This document shows, piece after piece, positions 35,286 to 44,131 of a stretch of 64,000 nucleotides of DNA. The stretch spans positions 93,144 through 157,143 of the forward strand of contig NZ_JALAHQ010000005.1 in assembly GCF_036983985.1 (NCBI RefSeq), given 5' to 3'. The translations under genes were made by a program, and so were the position numbers. Within the stretch, counting starts at the first letter, position 1. Each line of letters begins with the position of its first letter. This DNA comes from Alishewanella metallidurans. Lineage in GTDB: Bacteria > Pseudomonadota > Gammaproteobacteria > Enterobacterales > Alteromonadaceae. The notes below the pieces were generated by a model. The model saw nothing but the letters and a program-made list of their open reading frames with translations. It was not told the DNA's origin and did no database searches.

Positions 35286-35752
35286 AACAGCAGTTTTTAA
35301 GCTGGTGGGCAACGTTACAGCTGCGCGAGCAGCGCTTAGTAGCTGGCGCAGTAGTTGTCGTTGTGGTTGGGTTGTTTTATTGGCTGTTATGGCAACCGTT
35401 GCAGCAAGCCAGTGTAACGCAACAGAAAAAAGTACAAGCGGCTCAGCAGCAATTAAACCAATTACAACAACTGTTGCCCCAGCTTAAAGCGGTAAATACT
35501 ACCTTGGCGCGCACTGGCGGCAGCTTACAGCAAATTATTAGCAGTAGCGCGCGGGTTGCGGGTATTACCGTAAACCGAATGCAGCAACAAAATGACACTT
35601 TAACGCTGGTATTAGCCAACGCCAGTTTTGACCAGCTAGTTAGCTGGGTGCACGCGTTGCAGTATCAGCATGGGGTAAAGCTAGTAAATTTAGACATTGC
35701 CACCGCAGATAAGCCGGGCATAGTGCAGGTTAGACGCATGGTAGTGGAGTAA
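35282..35752 (+). CDS. gspM: Type II secretion protein GspM
   Basis: 156 residues with a short cytoplasmic N-terminus, one transmembrane helix (about 19-40, LVAGAVVVVVVGLFYWLLW), a glutamine-rich coiled coil (about 45-75) and a small periplasmic ferredoxin-like domain. ATGA overlap with gspL. It dimerises with GspL in the platform. Confidence 0.9.
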   Translation: MKQQFLSWWATLQLREQRLVAGAVVVVVVGLFYWLLWQPLQQASVTQQKKVQAAQQQLNQLQQLLPQLKAVNTTLARTGGSLQQIISSSARVAGITVNRMQQQNDTLTLVLANASFDQLVSWVHALQYQHGVKLVNLDIATADKPGIVQVRRMVVE

Positions 35753-35761
35753 GCAGGTAGT

Positions 35762-36505
35762 ATGTCAAAATTAAAACTTCTTATTATTGGTATTGTAAGT
35801 TATCTGCTATTCGCCTTGTTGCTTACCCCCGCAGCATGGTGGTTAAAGCTAGCTCCCTTGCCGCAACAGCTGCAACTGGGCCCGGTTTCAGGCACCTTAT
35901 GGCAAGGCCAAATAGCGGGCTTACGTTATCAGCAATTGCAATTCGATACCCTAAGTTGGCGGTTAAATGCTTGGCAGCTACTTACAGCAAAGGTACAGCT
36001 TGAGCTGCAAAGTGGTAGCGTACAAAATATTAGCGTACCTTATATTAAAGCTACAGCTAGCTACGGTTTTGACGGGGCAAGTGTGCAAAATGCGTTAGTA
36101 AAATTACCAGTAGCACAAATTGTCCCTATGTTGCCGTTACCCTTGCCGGTAGATGCAACCGGCGAGCTAGTGTTAGATGTAACGCAATTTAACCAGGGCC
36201 AGCCTTGGTGTCAGCAGTTATCAGGCAGTGCTAGTTGGCAGGATGCCAAGCTACAAACGCCAACCGGCACTTGGTTAGATTTACAAAACCTGTTCGCCGA
36301 ATTAAGTTGTGGCAATGGCACTATAGTATTAACTACCGATGGGGCAAATTTGTTAGGACTTAATGTTAAAGCGGTAATTAATGCTGAGCAGTTGCAGGTT
36401 AATGGCACATTGCAGCCAGATGCGAGCATGCCAAAAGAAGTGCATCAGGCTATGCAGTTTTTGGGTAAGCCTGATGCACAAGGACGCTATCCGCTGCGCT
36501 TTTAA
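35762..36505 (+). CDS. gspN: Type II secretion protein GspN
   Basis: 247 residues with an N-terminal signal anchor (about 5-28, LLIIGIVSYLLFALLLTPAAWW) and a beta-rich periplasmic part containing WQGQIAGLRYQQL and DTLSWRL, typical of GspN. It is the last gene of the operon, nine bases after gspM. GspN is not required in every type II system. Only a weak inverted repeat (GCCAA/TTGGC) lies before the convergent yrfG. Confidence 0.88.
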   Translation: MSKLKLLIIGIVSYLLFALLLTPAAWWLKLAPLPQQLQLGPVSGTLWQGQIAGLRYQQLQFDTLSWRLNAWQLLTAKVQLELQSGSVQNISVPYIKATASYGFDGASVQNALVKLPVAQIVPMLPLPLPVDATGELVLDVTQFNQGQPWCQQLSGSASWQDAKLQTPTGTWLDLQNLFAELSCGNGTIVLTTDGANLLGLNVKAVINAEQLQVNGTLQPDASMPKEVHQAMQFLGKPDAQGRYPLRF

Positions 36506-36531
36506 TACGCCAATTTTAACTACTACGTTGG

Positions 36532-37212
36532 CTAAAACCGGGGTTTGCGATTAGCGCGAATGTCATTTAGTAGTACTGCATAGTCGGTAACCGCAGGAAA
36601 CTCGGTAATTTCTCGAGCTAACTGCTGGCTATCTGGGTTGGCTACAGCAAGTAAGTGTCGAATACCATAATCTTGCGCGGCTTTTAAAATTGGCAGGCTG
36701 TCATCAACAAATAAGGTACGTTTAGGATTAAAGTCTAAGCGCTGCTGTAATTGTTGCCATAAAGCTTGGTTTTCTTTGGTTACACCAAATTCATGCGTAG
36801 AAATGCGTGTATCTATATAGTTAGCCAGCTCGGTGCGCTCTATTTTTAATGACAGGCTGTCAGGGTGAGCGTTGGTAACTAATACAATTTGCCGGCCACT
36901 GTGTTTTAGCGCCGTTAAAAAGTCTGGTACGTCGGCGCGCATAGCAATTTTGTGCATCACCTCACGCTTTAGCTGGTTAATTGGCAATTGCAAACGCTTG
37001 GCCCAATAATCAATGCAGTACCAGTTTAATTTACCGTTAAGCTCAACGTATTCTGCTTTTAACTGTGCTTCGGCACTACTAAGACTAATGCCGCTAATTT
37101 CTGCCCAGCGCCGAGGTAGGTGTTGCATCCAAAAGTAGTTGTCGTAATGCAAGTCTAGCAACGTACCATCCATATCCAGCAGCACGGTATCAATTTCGGC
37201 CCAGTTCAGCAT
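36532..37212 (-). CDS. yrfG: GMP/IMP nucleotidase YrfG (HAD superfamily)
   Basis: 226 residues with HAD motif I DMDGTLLDL, followed by DNYFWMQHLP, motif II LVTNAH and motif IV TLFVDDSLPIL. The sequence aligns along its whole length with E. coli YrfG (222), a purine 5'-nucleotidase. AGGAAAAACCT lies directly before the ATG. In E. coli yrfG adjoins hslR; here the whole gsp operon lies between them. Confidence 0.93.
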   Translation of the reverse strand: MLNWAEIDTVLLDMDGTLLDLHYDNYFWMQHLPRRWAEISGISLSSAEAQLKAEYVELNGKLNWYCIDYWAKRLQLPINQLKREVMHKIAMRADVPDFLTALKHSGRQIVLVTNAHPDSLSLKIERTELANYIDTRISTHEFGVTKENQALWQQLQQRLDFNPKRTLFVDDSLPILKAAQDYGIRHLLAVANPDSQQLAREITEFPAVTDYAVLLNDIRANRKPRF

Positions 37213-37271
37213 AGGTTTTTCCTGTTAATCGTTTTATAGTAGCAAGCTTAGATTGTACCAGAGGTGCCAGT

Positions 37272-37871
37272 ATGACGCAGCGACAGGATGATAAAGTTAG
37301 TAACAAACAAAAACCTGAAATTTTAAACGCCGATATTGTTGCCCAAAGCCGCTTGTTCAAAATAGAGCAGCTAGAATTGCAGTTTAGTAATGGCGTGTTG
37401 CGCACCTATGAGCGAATGCGTAGCAGCGGGCGTGGCGCAGTAATGATTATTGCCTGCCCTGATAACGAACACTTCTATTTGGTGCGTGAATACTGCGCAG
37501 GTACACATGACTATCAGCTTGGTTTTCCCAAAGGCTTAATTGACCCAGGTGAAGACGCACTGATGGCCGCCAATCGGGAACTAAAAGAAGAGATCGGTTT
37601 TGGCGCCCGTCGCTTTGTACAATTAAAATCACTAGCCTTAGCACCAGGTTATTTTAATGCTACAATGCATATAGTTCTGGCCTTTGATTTATATAAAGAA
37701 ACATTAGAAGGCGATGAGCCAGAACCATTAGAATTAGTTACATGGCCGCGTCAGCACAGCAACGCTTTATTGCAGCAGGCTGATTTTACTGAAGCCAGAA
37801 GTGTCGCCGCCCTGTTTTTAGCGCAGCAATATTTGGAAGCGAACCCAGATGTTTTTAAGCAGATTGCTTGA
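37272..37871 (+). CDS. nudE: ADP compounds hydrolase NudE (Nudix)
   Basis: 199 residues with a complete Nudix box GLIDPGEDALMAANRELKEE (G-x5-E-x7-RE-x2-EE), preceded by YQLGFPKG. NudE hydrolyses ADP-ribose, NADH and Ap3A. AGAGG precedes the ATG. It overlaps cysQ by 23 bases in another frame, so the two are coupled. It is divergent from yrfG with 59 bases between. Confidence 0.93.
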   Translation: MTQRQDDKVSNKQKPEILNADIVAQSRLFKIEQLELQFSNGVLRTYERMRSSGRGAVMIIACPDNEHFYLVREYCAGTHDYQLGFPKGLIDPGEDALMAANRELKEEIGFGARRFVQLKSLALAPGYFNATMHIVLAFDLYKETLEGDEPEPLELVTWPRQHSNALLQQADFTEARSVAALFLAQQYLEANPDVFKQIA

Positions 37872-38679
37872 ACCAGTAAAATCTGCAGCCCAAGAGGCCG
37901 GTGCAGAGCTATGGCAGTTATATCAAAGCGGTAATTTTCAGCAGCAACAAAAAGCCGATTTAAGCCCCGTTACCAGCGCTGATATTGTTGCGAATCATAT
38001 TATTATTAATCGTCTGTCTGAGCTAACCCCTAACATACCTATCATTTCTGAAGAATCTTATTTAGTGCCGTTGGCGCAACGACAAGATTGGCCAAGATAC
38101 TGGCTAATTGACCCAATGGACGGTACACAGGAGTTTGTTGCCAGAAGTGGCGATTTCGCGGTAAGTATTGCATTGGTAGAACGTGGCTGGCCTGCCTTAG
38201 GCGTGATCTACTGGCCGAAAGAAAATGTCATGTATTATGCCTGCCGAGGTAACGGCGCGTTTAAGCAGCAACGCAACTTAATTAACCGTATTCGGGTAAA
38301 TGAATACCAAGTGGGTGACACACTAAAAATTGCCATTAGTCGACGCCAACCGTTACAGCCGATTATAAATTTACTACAAAACAATAATCAGGTTGAATAT
38401 ATCGCCTTAGGTAGTTGCTCGTTAAAAAGCTGCTTAATAGCTGAAGGTAAAGCCGATTGTTACCTGCGTTTAGGCCCAACCGGCGAATGGGACACTGGCG
38501 CTGTGCACGTTATAGTAGAAGAAGCCGGTGGCAAGATTCTAGACAGTGAGTTTAATGCGTTAAGCTATAACCAACGTGACACGCTTGGCAATCCTGATTT
38601 TATGGTAATGGGCCAAGCCAGCATACCTTGGCAGCAGCTAATAAAATCTCGACCAACACAACGCAACCTAAAAACCTAG
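37849..38679 (+). CDS. cysQ: 3'(2'),5'-bisphosphate nucleotidase CysQ
   Basis: 276 residues of the inositol monophosphatase fold. Metal-binding motifs are PIISEESY, WLIDPMDGTQEFV and EWDTGAVHVIVEEAGG. CysQ removes phosphate from PAP, a toxic by-product of sulphate assimilation, and is lithium-sensitive in studied members. It is about 30 residues longer than E. coli CysQ (246), mostly at the C-terminus. The start overlaps the end of nudE, with GGAAG upstream. Confidence 0.93.
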   Translation: MFLSRLLEPVKSAAQEAGAELWQLYQSGNFQQQQKADLSPVTSADIVANHIIINRLSELTPNIPIISEESYLVPLAQRQDWPRYWLIDPMDGTQEFVARSGDFAVSIALVERGWPALGVIYWPKENVMYYACRGNGAFKQQRNLINRIRVNEYQVGDTLKIAISRRQPLQPIINLLQNNNQVEYIALGSCSLKSCLIAEGKADCYLRLGPTGEWDTGAVHVIVEEAGGKILDSEFNALSYNQRDTLGNPDFMVMGQASIPWQQLIKSRPTQRNLKT

Positions 38680-38867
38680 CACCAGGTCGCTTTATAGAAC
38701 GGCTTTTAGCCAAATCGGGCGGTTTGCTAACTATCTTTTCACCGAGAAAAACGCTATTATGCGGCCAGATTTTTGCTCACCAAAACAGAGCTGAGTGACA
38801 AAATCATTATAAATTTAAGTCATCTCGAGACTGCCCCTTTACCTACAGTACCCTTAGGAGTTACATC

Positions 38868-40469
38868 ATGTCCGAACTGGATCTGCGCCAATACGGCATC
38901 ACAGATGTCACGGAAATCATTTATAACCCTTCGTATGATCAGTTATTTGCGGAAGAAACCCGCGCTGATTTACATGGTTATGAACAAGGCAAACTGACCA
39001 AATTGGGCGCAGTTTCAGTTGATACTGGTATCTTTACCGGTCGTTCACCTAAAGATAAGTATATTGTGCGCGATGACACGACACGCGATACGGTATGGTG
39101 GTCTGATCAAGGTAAAAATGATAATAAACCTCTTAGTCAAGAAGTATGGACTGAATTAAAATCAGCGGTAACTAAACAGTTGTCGGGTAAACGTTTATTC
39201 GTTGTTGATACGTATTGTGGTGCCAATAAAGATACGCGCCTTGCTGCGCGCTTTATTACCGAAGTAGCGTGGCAAGCACATTTCGTAAAAAACATGTTTA
39301 TTCGCCCTACCGATGAAGAGCTTAAAACCTATCAGCCAGATTTTATCGTGATGAATGGCGCGAAATGTATAAACGCTAACTGGCAGCAGCATGGTTTAAA
39401 TTCGGAAAACTTTGTCGCCTTTAACCTAACTGAACGCATTCAGTTAATTGGCGGCACTTGGTACGGCGGTGAAATGAAAAAAGGTATGTTCTCAATGATG
39501 AACTACTTTTTACCATTGCAAGGTATTGCCTCTATGCACTGTTCAGCCAACGTGGGCAAAGACGGCGACGTTGCAGTGTTTTTTGGTTTGTCAGGCACAG
39601 GTAAAACCACCTTATCAACCGATCCTAAGCGTCAGCTAATTGGTGACGATGAACACGGTTGGGATGATGATGGCGTGTTTAACTTTGAAGGTGGTTGTTA
39701 TGCTAAAACCATTAATTTATCGAAAGAAAACGAGCCAGATATATATAACGCCATTCGTCGAGATGCTTTATTAGAAAACGTTACAGTGTTAGCTGACGGC
39801 GAAATTGATTTTAATGACGGCTCTAAAACAGAAAATACCCGCGTGTCTTACCCAATTTATCACATTGATAATATCGTAACGCCAGTATCTAAAGCGGGCC
39901 ATGCGAAAAAGGTTATCTTTTTAACGGCTGATGCTTTTGGCGTATTACCACCAGTGTCTAAGCTGACTAAAGAACAAGCTAAGTACCACTTCTTATCGGG
40001 CTTTACTGCTAAATTAGCGGGTACTGAGCGTGGTATTACAGCGCCTACACCAACATTCTCTAGCTGTTTTGGTGCGGCGTTTTTAAGCTTACACCCAACT
40101 AAATATGCTGAAGTATTAGGTAAGCGTATGGCCGATTCAGGCGCCGAAGCTTATTTAGTAAATACCGGCTGGAACGGTACTGGTAAGCGTATTTCTATTA
40201 AAGCCACGCGCGCTATTATTGATGCGATTTTAGATGGCAGCATTGAAGATGCAGAATTTGTACAGTTGCCATATTTCAATTTAGCCATGCCAACAGCGCT
40301 TAAAGGTGTTGATGACGTGTCTATTTTAGACCCACGTAATACCTATAACCAAACCGCAGACTGGGATGTTAAAGCCCAAGATTTGGCACAGCGTTTCGTT
40401 GATAACTTTGTTAAGTTTACCGATAACGATGAAGGTAAAGCATTAGTGGCCGCAGGGCCGCAGCTATAG
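38868..40469 (+). CDS. pckA: Phosphoenolpyruvate carboxykinase (ATP)
   Basis: 533 residues. The P-loop GLSGTGKTTLS, the kinase-2 motif LIGDDEHGWDDDG and the substrate-binding FTGRSPKDKYIV are all present, so this is the ATP-using bacterial enzyme that makes phosphoenolpyruvate from oxaloacetate in gluconeogenesis. AGGAG precedes the ATG closely (TTAGGAGTTACATC). A 188-base leader and promoter region precedes it; no promoter stands out there. A strong terminator follows. Confidence 0.97.
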   Translation: MSELDLRQYGITDVTEIIYNPSYDQLFAEETRADLHGYEQGKLTKLGAVSVDTGIFTGRSPKDKYIVRDDTTRDTVWWSDQGKNDNKPLSQEVWTELKSAVTKQLSGKRLFVVDTYCGANKDTRLAARFITEVAWQAHFVKNMFIRPTDEELKTYQPDFIVMNGAKCINANWQQHGLNSENFVAFNLTERIQLIGGTWYGGEMKKGMFSMMNYFLPLQGIASMHCSANVGKDGDVAVFFGLSGTGKTTLSTDPKRQLIGDDEHGWDDDGVFNFEGGCYAKTINLSKENEPDIYNAIRRDALLENVTVLADGEIDFNDGSKTENTRVSYPIYHIDNIVTPVSKAGHAKKVIFLTADAFGVLPPVSKLTKEQAKYHFLSGFTAKLAGTERGITAPTPTFSSCFGAAFLSLHPTKYAEVLGKRMADSGAEAYLVNTGWNGTGKRISIKATRAIIDAILDGSIEDAEFVQLPYFNLAMPTALKGVDDVSILDPRNTYNQTADWDVKAQDLAQRFVDNFVKFTDNDEGKALVAAGPQL

Positions 40470-40472
40470 TTT

Positions 40473-40499
40473 AAAAAGGCCGCTTCAGCGGCCTTTTTT
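40473..40499 (+). terminator. pckA terminator
   Basis: AAAAAGGCCGC and GCGGCCTTTTT pair perfectly around TTCA, with a further T, immediately after the stop. Confidence 0.93.
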
Positions 40500-40645
40500 A
40501 TCACAACAATTATCAGCAAAATTGTTGCTATAGTTAATTCTGATAAAAACCCTAATGTTACTGGCAACTTAGTATTGTTATAGCTAAAGTAATAACATAT
40601 CAGTCGCAAGGTGGCAGGTAAAACAGTGGCAAACAGAGGTAACCG

Positions 40646-42265
40646 ATGCTAAGAAAAATTACAATTCAAAAACGGCTAATTACCGCCTTTGGTCTGCTAG
40701 CGTTATTGCTAGCGATAACTGGCATTTTAGGCTTGCAAAGCTTGTCTAAAGTGAGAGCTCAGGCTGATATTGTTGAAACAAAGCTATTACCAGCGGTAAG
40801 TGATCTGGGTCAATTAGAAATACTGGCAACGCGCTCTCGCGCGGTAACGCTGCGTTTGTTGTTAGCGATTGATATTACGCAAGAAGGCGCTGCTTTTGAA
40901 AAAATAAAGGCGATTAACGAAGAGGCGCATAAAGCCAATAAAGCCTTTGCCGCGACCATTGACACACCGCAGGTGCGTAACGTGTATCAGCAATTTAATA
41001 CGGTGCTAGATCAATATTTTACCTTGCAACAGCAAACCTTAGAATTTTTACACAAAGAAGAGCTTGGCGCCGCCCAGGATTTACTCGATAAAATGAACCC
41101 CGTAGCGGATCAATTAACCGCCTATATGAATCAGTTATCAGATTTAAATCAGAAGGCTGCCGATGAGGCTCGTGCTGAATCGATAGCAACCTATAATTCT
41201 GCGAAATGGGCGGTTATTGCGCTGATTATCGTCGCCGTTATTATTGCCTTGGTTATCGCCATACTTATTTCGCAAAGCGTAAACCGGCCATTATCTCGTG
41301 CCGTTATTTCCGCCCGTTTTATTGCCGACGGCGATTTAACCCAAGCCATTGTTGTTGATGGTAATGACGAGCTAATGGAGTTATCCAGCGCGCTTGAGCA
41401 AATGCAGCAAAAATTGCGTGATGCTATTAGCCATATTTCTAGTTCTTCTAGCCAATTAGCGTCGGCTGCCGAAGAGCTAAACGTGGTAACGGATGAGTCT
41501 GCTAAGGCATTGCAGCTACAGAATGACGAAGTGCAGCAAGCCGCTACCGCAATTACTGAAATGAGTTCGGCAGTAGATGAAGTAGCAGGTACGGCATTAA
41601 AAACCTCGGAAGCGTCTACGCAATCGGCTAATTTAGCTAAAGACGGCACACAAAAAGTAACGCAAACTAGCAAAGTAATTGAAAAAATGAACGCCGATGT
41701 ACGTCAGAGTACCGGCGTTATTAATACGTTGGCTGAAAAAGTATCATCAATTAACCAAGTATTAGAAGTTATTCGCAGTGTTGCAGAGCAAACCAACTTA
41801 TTGGCCTTAAACGCGGCGATTGAAGCAGCGCGTGCTGGTGAAGCAGGGCGTGGTTTTGCCGTTGTAGCAGACGAAGTACGCAGTTTGGCACACCGTACGC
41901 AAACGTCAACCGGTGAAATTGAGCAGATGATTCAACAAGTACAAGCGTCAGCGAAAGAAGCGGTTGGTGCTATGCAGTTAATTAGTGGTAATGCTGATAA
42001 CGCGCAAAATGTGGCTAAGTCAGCAGCAGATGCGTTGGAGTTAATTACTGAAAACATTATGGCAATTAGTGATCAAAATCATGTTATTGCCGGTGCCGCA
42101 GAAGAGCAATCGAAAGTGGCGCGTGAAATTGACCGCAATATTGTTACTATTAGCGACTTAGCCGCACAAACGGCGGCGGGCTCGCATCAAACTACAGCCA
42201 GTGCGACAGAGCTAACGCGTTTGGCAGTAAAGCTAAACGAGTTGGTAGGCCGGTTTAAATTATAG
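40646..42265 (+). CDS. Methyl-accepting chemotaxis protein (four-helix-bundle sensor)
   Basis: 539 residues: transmembrane helix 1 (about 10-32), a periplasmic helical sensor domain of the 4HB type (about 33-188), transmembrane helix 2 (about 189-212), HAMP (about 213-265) and the cytoplasmic signalling hairpin with the conserved tip EQTNLLALNAAIEAARAGE (quoted within the limit). Glutamate/glutamine methylation sites are expected on the flanking helices. There is no CheR-tethering pentapeptide at the end (VGRFKL). The ligand is not predictable. It is monocistronic, with a terminator. Confidence 0.93.
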   Translation: MLRKITIQKRLITAFGLLALLLAITGILGLQSLSKVRAQADIVETKLLPAVSDLGQLEILATRSRAVTLRLLLAIDITQEGAAFEKIKAINEEAHKANKAFAATIDTPQVRNVYQQFNTVLDQYFTLQQQTLEFLHKEELGAAQDLLDKMNPVADQLTAYMNQLSDLNQKAADEARAESIATYNSAKWAVIALIIVAVIIALVIAILISQSVNRPLSRAVISARFIADGDLTQAIVVDGNDELMELSSALEQMQQKLRDAISHISSSSSQLASAAEELNVVTDESAKALQLQNDEVQQAATAITEMSSAVDEVAGTALKTSEASTQSANLAKDGTQKVTQTSKVIEKMNADVRQSTGVINTLAEKVSSINQVLEVIRSVAEQTNLLALNAAIEAARAGEAGRGFAVVADEVRSLAHRTQTSTGEIEQMIQQVQASAKEAVGAMQLISGNADNAQNVAKSAADALELITENIMAISDQNHVIAGAAEEQSKVAREIDRNIVTISDLAAQTAAGSHQTTASATELTRLAVKLNELVGRFKL

Positions 42266-42289
42266 TCAGTGGTAATTTATAAAAATAGA

Positions 42290-42317
42290 AAAACGGCCGC
42301 AGTAGTGGCCGTTTTTT
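42290..42317 (+). terminator. Terminator of the chemoreceptor gene (bidirectional)
   Basis: AAAACGGCC and GGCCGTTTT form a nine-pair stem around eight bases, followed by T residues. It may also end the convergent yheT-yheU transcript. Confidence 0.88.
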
Positions 42318-42329
42318 AATGCCGCGGTT

Positions 42330-42572
42330 TTAGTCAAAATGCGGTTCAATAGGTTGCTGTAAGAACTGCTGCTTTGACATTAAGTTAATACTTTCATGCA
42401 GTTCAGAATAAACAATGACCACATCGCCGTTTTCTAGCTGTTGCTGCACCTGCAGTACTTTTTGTGGTAATGACACTTCTATATCGCCGTAGTCGGTGCC
42501 TTCGCGCAGTATGTAATATTCAATTAAGTTGTGCAGTGTGTCGGTAGCGATATCGGTATAAGGAATAATCAT
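42330..42572 (-). CDS. yheU: UPF0270 protein YheU
   Basis: 80 residues from ATG 42572, starting MIIPYTDI, with the family core LREGTDYGD and VIVYSELHESINLM as in E. coli YheU. Function unknown. The ATG overlaps the yheT stop (ATGA), so translation is coupled. A longer reading up to 42620 would lie within yheT and is rejected by alignment. Confidence 0.9.
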   Translation of the reverse strand: MIIPYTDIATDTLHNLIEYYILREGTDYGDIEVSLPQKVLQVQQQLENGDVVIVYSELHESINLMSKQQFLQQPIEPHFD

Positions 42573-43570
42573 AGGGTTAGGTGGCCTTGAATAAATTCTG
42601 GGATACGTTGGTTTAGCCAAAACCTAGGCTTAAATACGCTACCGCCAACAAAGCCAACATGGCCTCCGCCGCTAGTAAGCTCGTAGAGAATATGTTGGTT
42701 TAGCTCGTTAGCTGTTGGGATAACAGCCTGTGATAAAAACGGATCGTCTTGGGCATGGATAATAAGCGTAGGAATATCGATGTGTTGTAAAAACGCTTTG
42801 CTACTCGCCTTTTGGTAATAATCTTGTGCGTTTAAAAAGCCATGAATAGGCGCAGTGTAATGCTCGTCAAACTGTTCAATACTATTGAAGCCGCGCACCT
42901 GTGCCGAGGTTAATGGAATAGGAAACTGTGGAAACTGTTTTAGTTTTAATAACGTACTCTGCTTTAGTCGACTGAGTAAGTAGCGTTGATAAATTTTGCT
43001 ACTACCCTGATTAATACGGCTAGCACAAGCTGATAAATCTAGAGGTGGGCACACAGCTACTGCAGCAGATAGCGGATTATTACCGTTATGCTCACCGCAG
43101 TATTTTAGTAATACGTTGGCACCTAATGAATACGCTACGCCAACGAGCTTTTGTGCAGGAAAGCGCTGTTTTATCTCAGTTAATACTTCGGCTAAATCGG
43201 CGGTGTCACCACTGTGGTAGGCGCGGGGTAGTTTGTTAGGCGCGCCATTGCAACCACGAAAATGCATTAGTACTGCAGGCCAACGCAAACGGCGACACTG
43301 TGCTAGCATCGCTTGCACATAATGGCTGTTGATATCGCCAGCTAAACCATGCAATAGCACCACTATAGGTGCATCTATCGCAACGCGAGAAGGCTGCATC
43401 CAATTAAGTTGTAACTCGTCACCGTCAGGTAGCATGAAAATTTCGGCTACCGTTTTTTGCTTTTTACGTGGGCTTAAATATTTGGCAAATATAGTCTGTA
43501 GATGCGCATGTTTTAGCCACCAAGCTGGTTTAAATGATGATGAAACAACTGGTCTGACTTGAGCTTGCAA
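42569..43570 (-). CDS. yheT: YheT alpha/beta-hydrolase
   Basis: A hydrolase of the YheT/embryogenesis-associated group: oxyanion region LLHGLAG, conserved HFRGCNG, nucleophile elbow GVAYSLGAN (Ser), acid in HAQDDPF and His in GGHVGFVGG. The catalytic triad is complete, but the natural ester substrate is unknown. I start it at TTG 43570 (333 residues) because AGGAAAG lies nine bases before it. The longer reading to a TTG at 43642 would overlap the divergent gene. It is in an operon with yheU. Confidence 0.88.
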   Translation of the reverse strand: MQAQVRPVVSSSFKPAWWLKHAHLQTIFAKYLSPRKKQKTVAEIFMLPDGDELQLNWMQPSRVAIDAPIVVLLHGLAGDINSHYVQAMLAQCRRLRWPAVLMHFRGCNGAPNKLPRAYHSGDTADLAEVLTEIKQRFPAQKLVGVAYSLGANVLLKYCGEHNGNNPLSAAVAVCPPLDLSACASRINQGSSKIYQRYLLSRLKQSTLLKLKQFPQFPIPLTSAQVRGFNSIEQFDEHYTAPIHGFLNAQDYYQKASSKAFLQHIDIPTLIIHAQDDPFLSQAVIPTANELNQHILYELTSGGGHVGFVGGSVFKPRFWLNQRIPEFIQGHLTL

Positions 43571-43627
43571 ATTAGGCTTTCCTGATAAACAATGAAGTAA
43601 CTTAGTTAATACAATAGGCACCACTAG

Positions 43628-44119
43628 ATGGATCGGCGACAATTTATTTTCCGTGGTCTTGCGCTAGGCATTAGTGCTAGTTTGGGTATTACCGGCTGGC
43701 AATACTATGCTAGTGAATCTGATAGTAACCGAGACTGGGTGCTGTCTGCGTTGTTGCCTGCACTATTATACGGTGCTTTGCCAAAAGATACGACCTTAGC
43801 GCAGCATGAGCTGGCACGCACTCAAACTGCAATTACAGATTTTATGCCTTATTTACCCGTTAGCCAACAACAAGAATTAGTAGACTTATTTGCTTTATTA
43901 GCTAACCGCATTAGCCAGCTGGCGCTGAGCGGGCATATTACTGCATTGCCACAGTTATCGGTAAATCAGCGGTTGGCGCTGTTGGCCAGCTGGCGTGATA
44001 GTTATCTTCTAGTATTGCAGCAGGCCTACCATGGCTTGCGCGAGCTGCTATATGGCGCATATTACGGTCAACCAGAACACTGGTTGCCTATTGCTTATAC
44101 CGCGCCTAAATTTCGCTAA
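43628..44119 (+). CDS. Tat-signal small subunit of a GMC-type dehydrogenase (inferred)
   Basis: 163 residues with a clear twin-arginine leader (MDRRQFIFRGLALGISASLG) and a helical remainder. Its size, Tat signal and position 12 bases before a GMC flavoenzyme resemble the gluconate 2-dehydrogenase subunit 3-like proteins, which escort the folded catalytic partner across the membrane. The sequence itself is not strongly recognisable, so the role is inferred from layout. The catalytic subunit has no signal of its own. Confidence 0.6.
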   Translation: MDRRQFIFRGLALGISASLGITGWQYYASESDSNRDWVLSALLPALLYGALPKDTTLAQHELARTQTAITDFMPYLPVSQQQELVDLFALLANRISQLALSGHITALPQLSVNQRLALLASWRDSYLLVLQQAYHGLRELLYGAYYGQPEHWLPIAYTAPKFR

Positions 44120-44131
44120 CGAGACCATACG

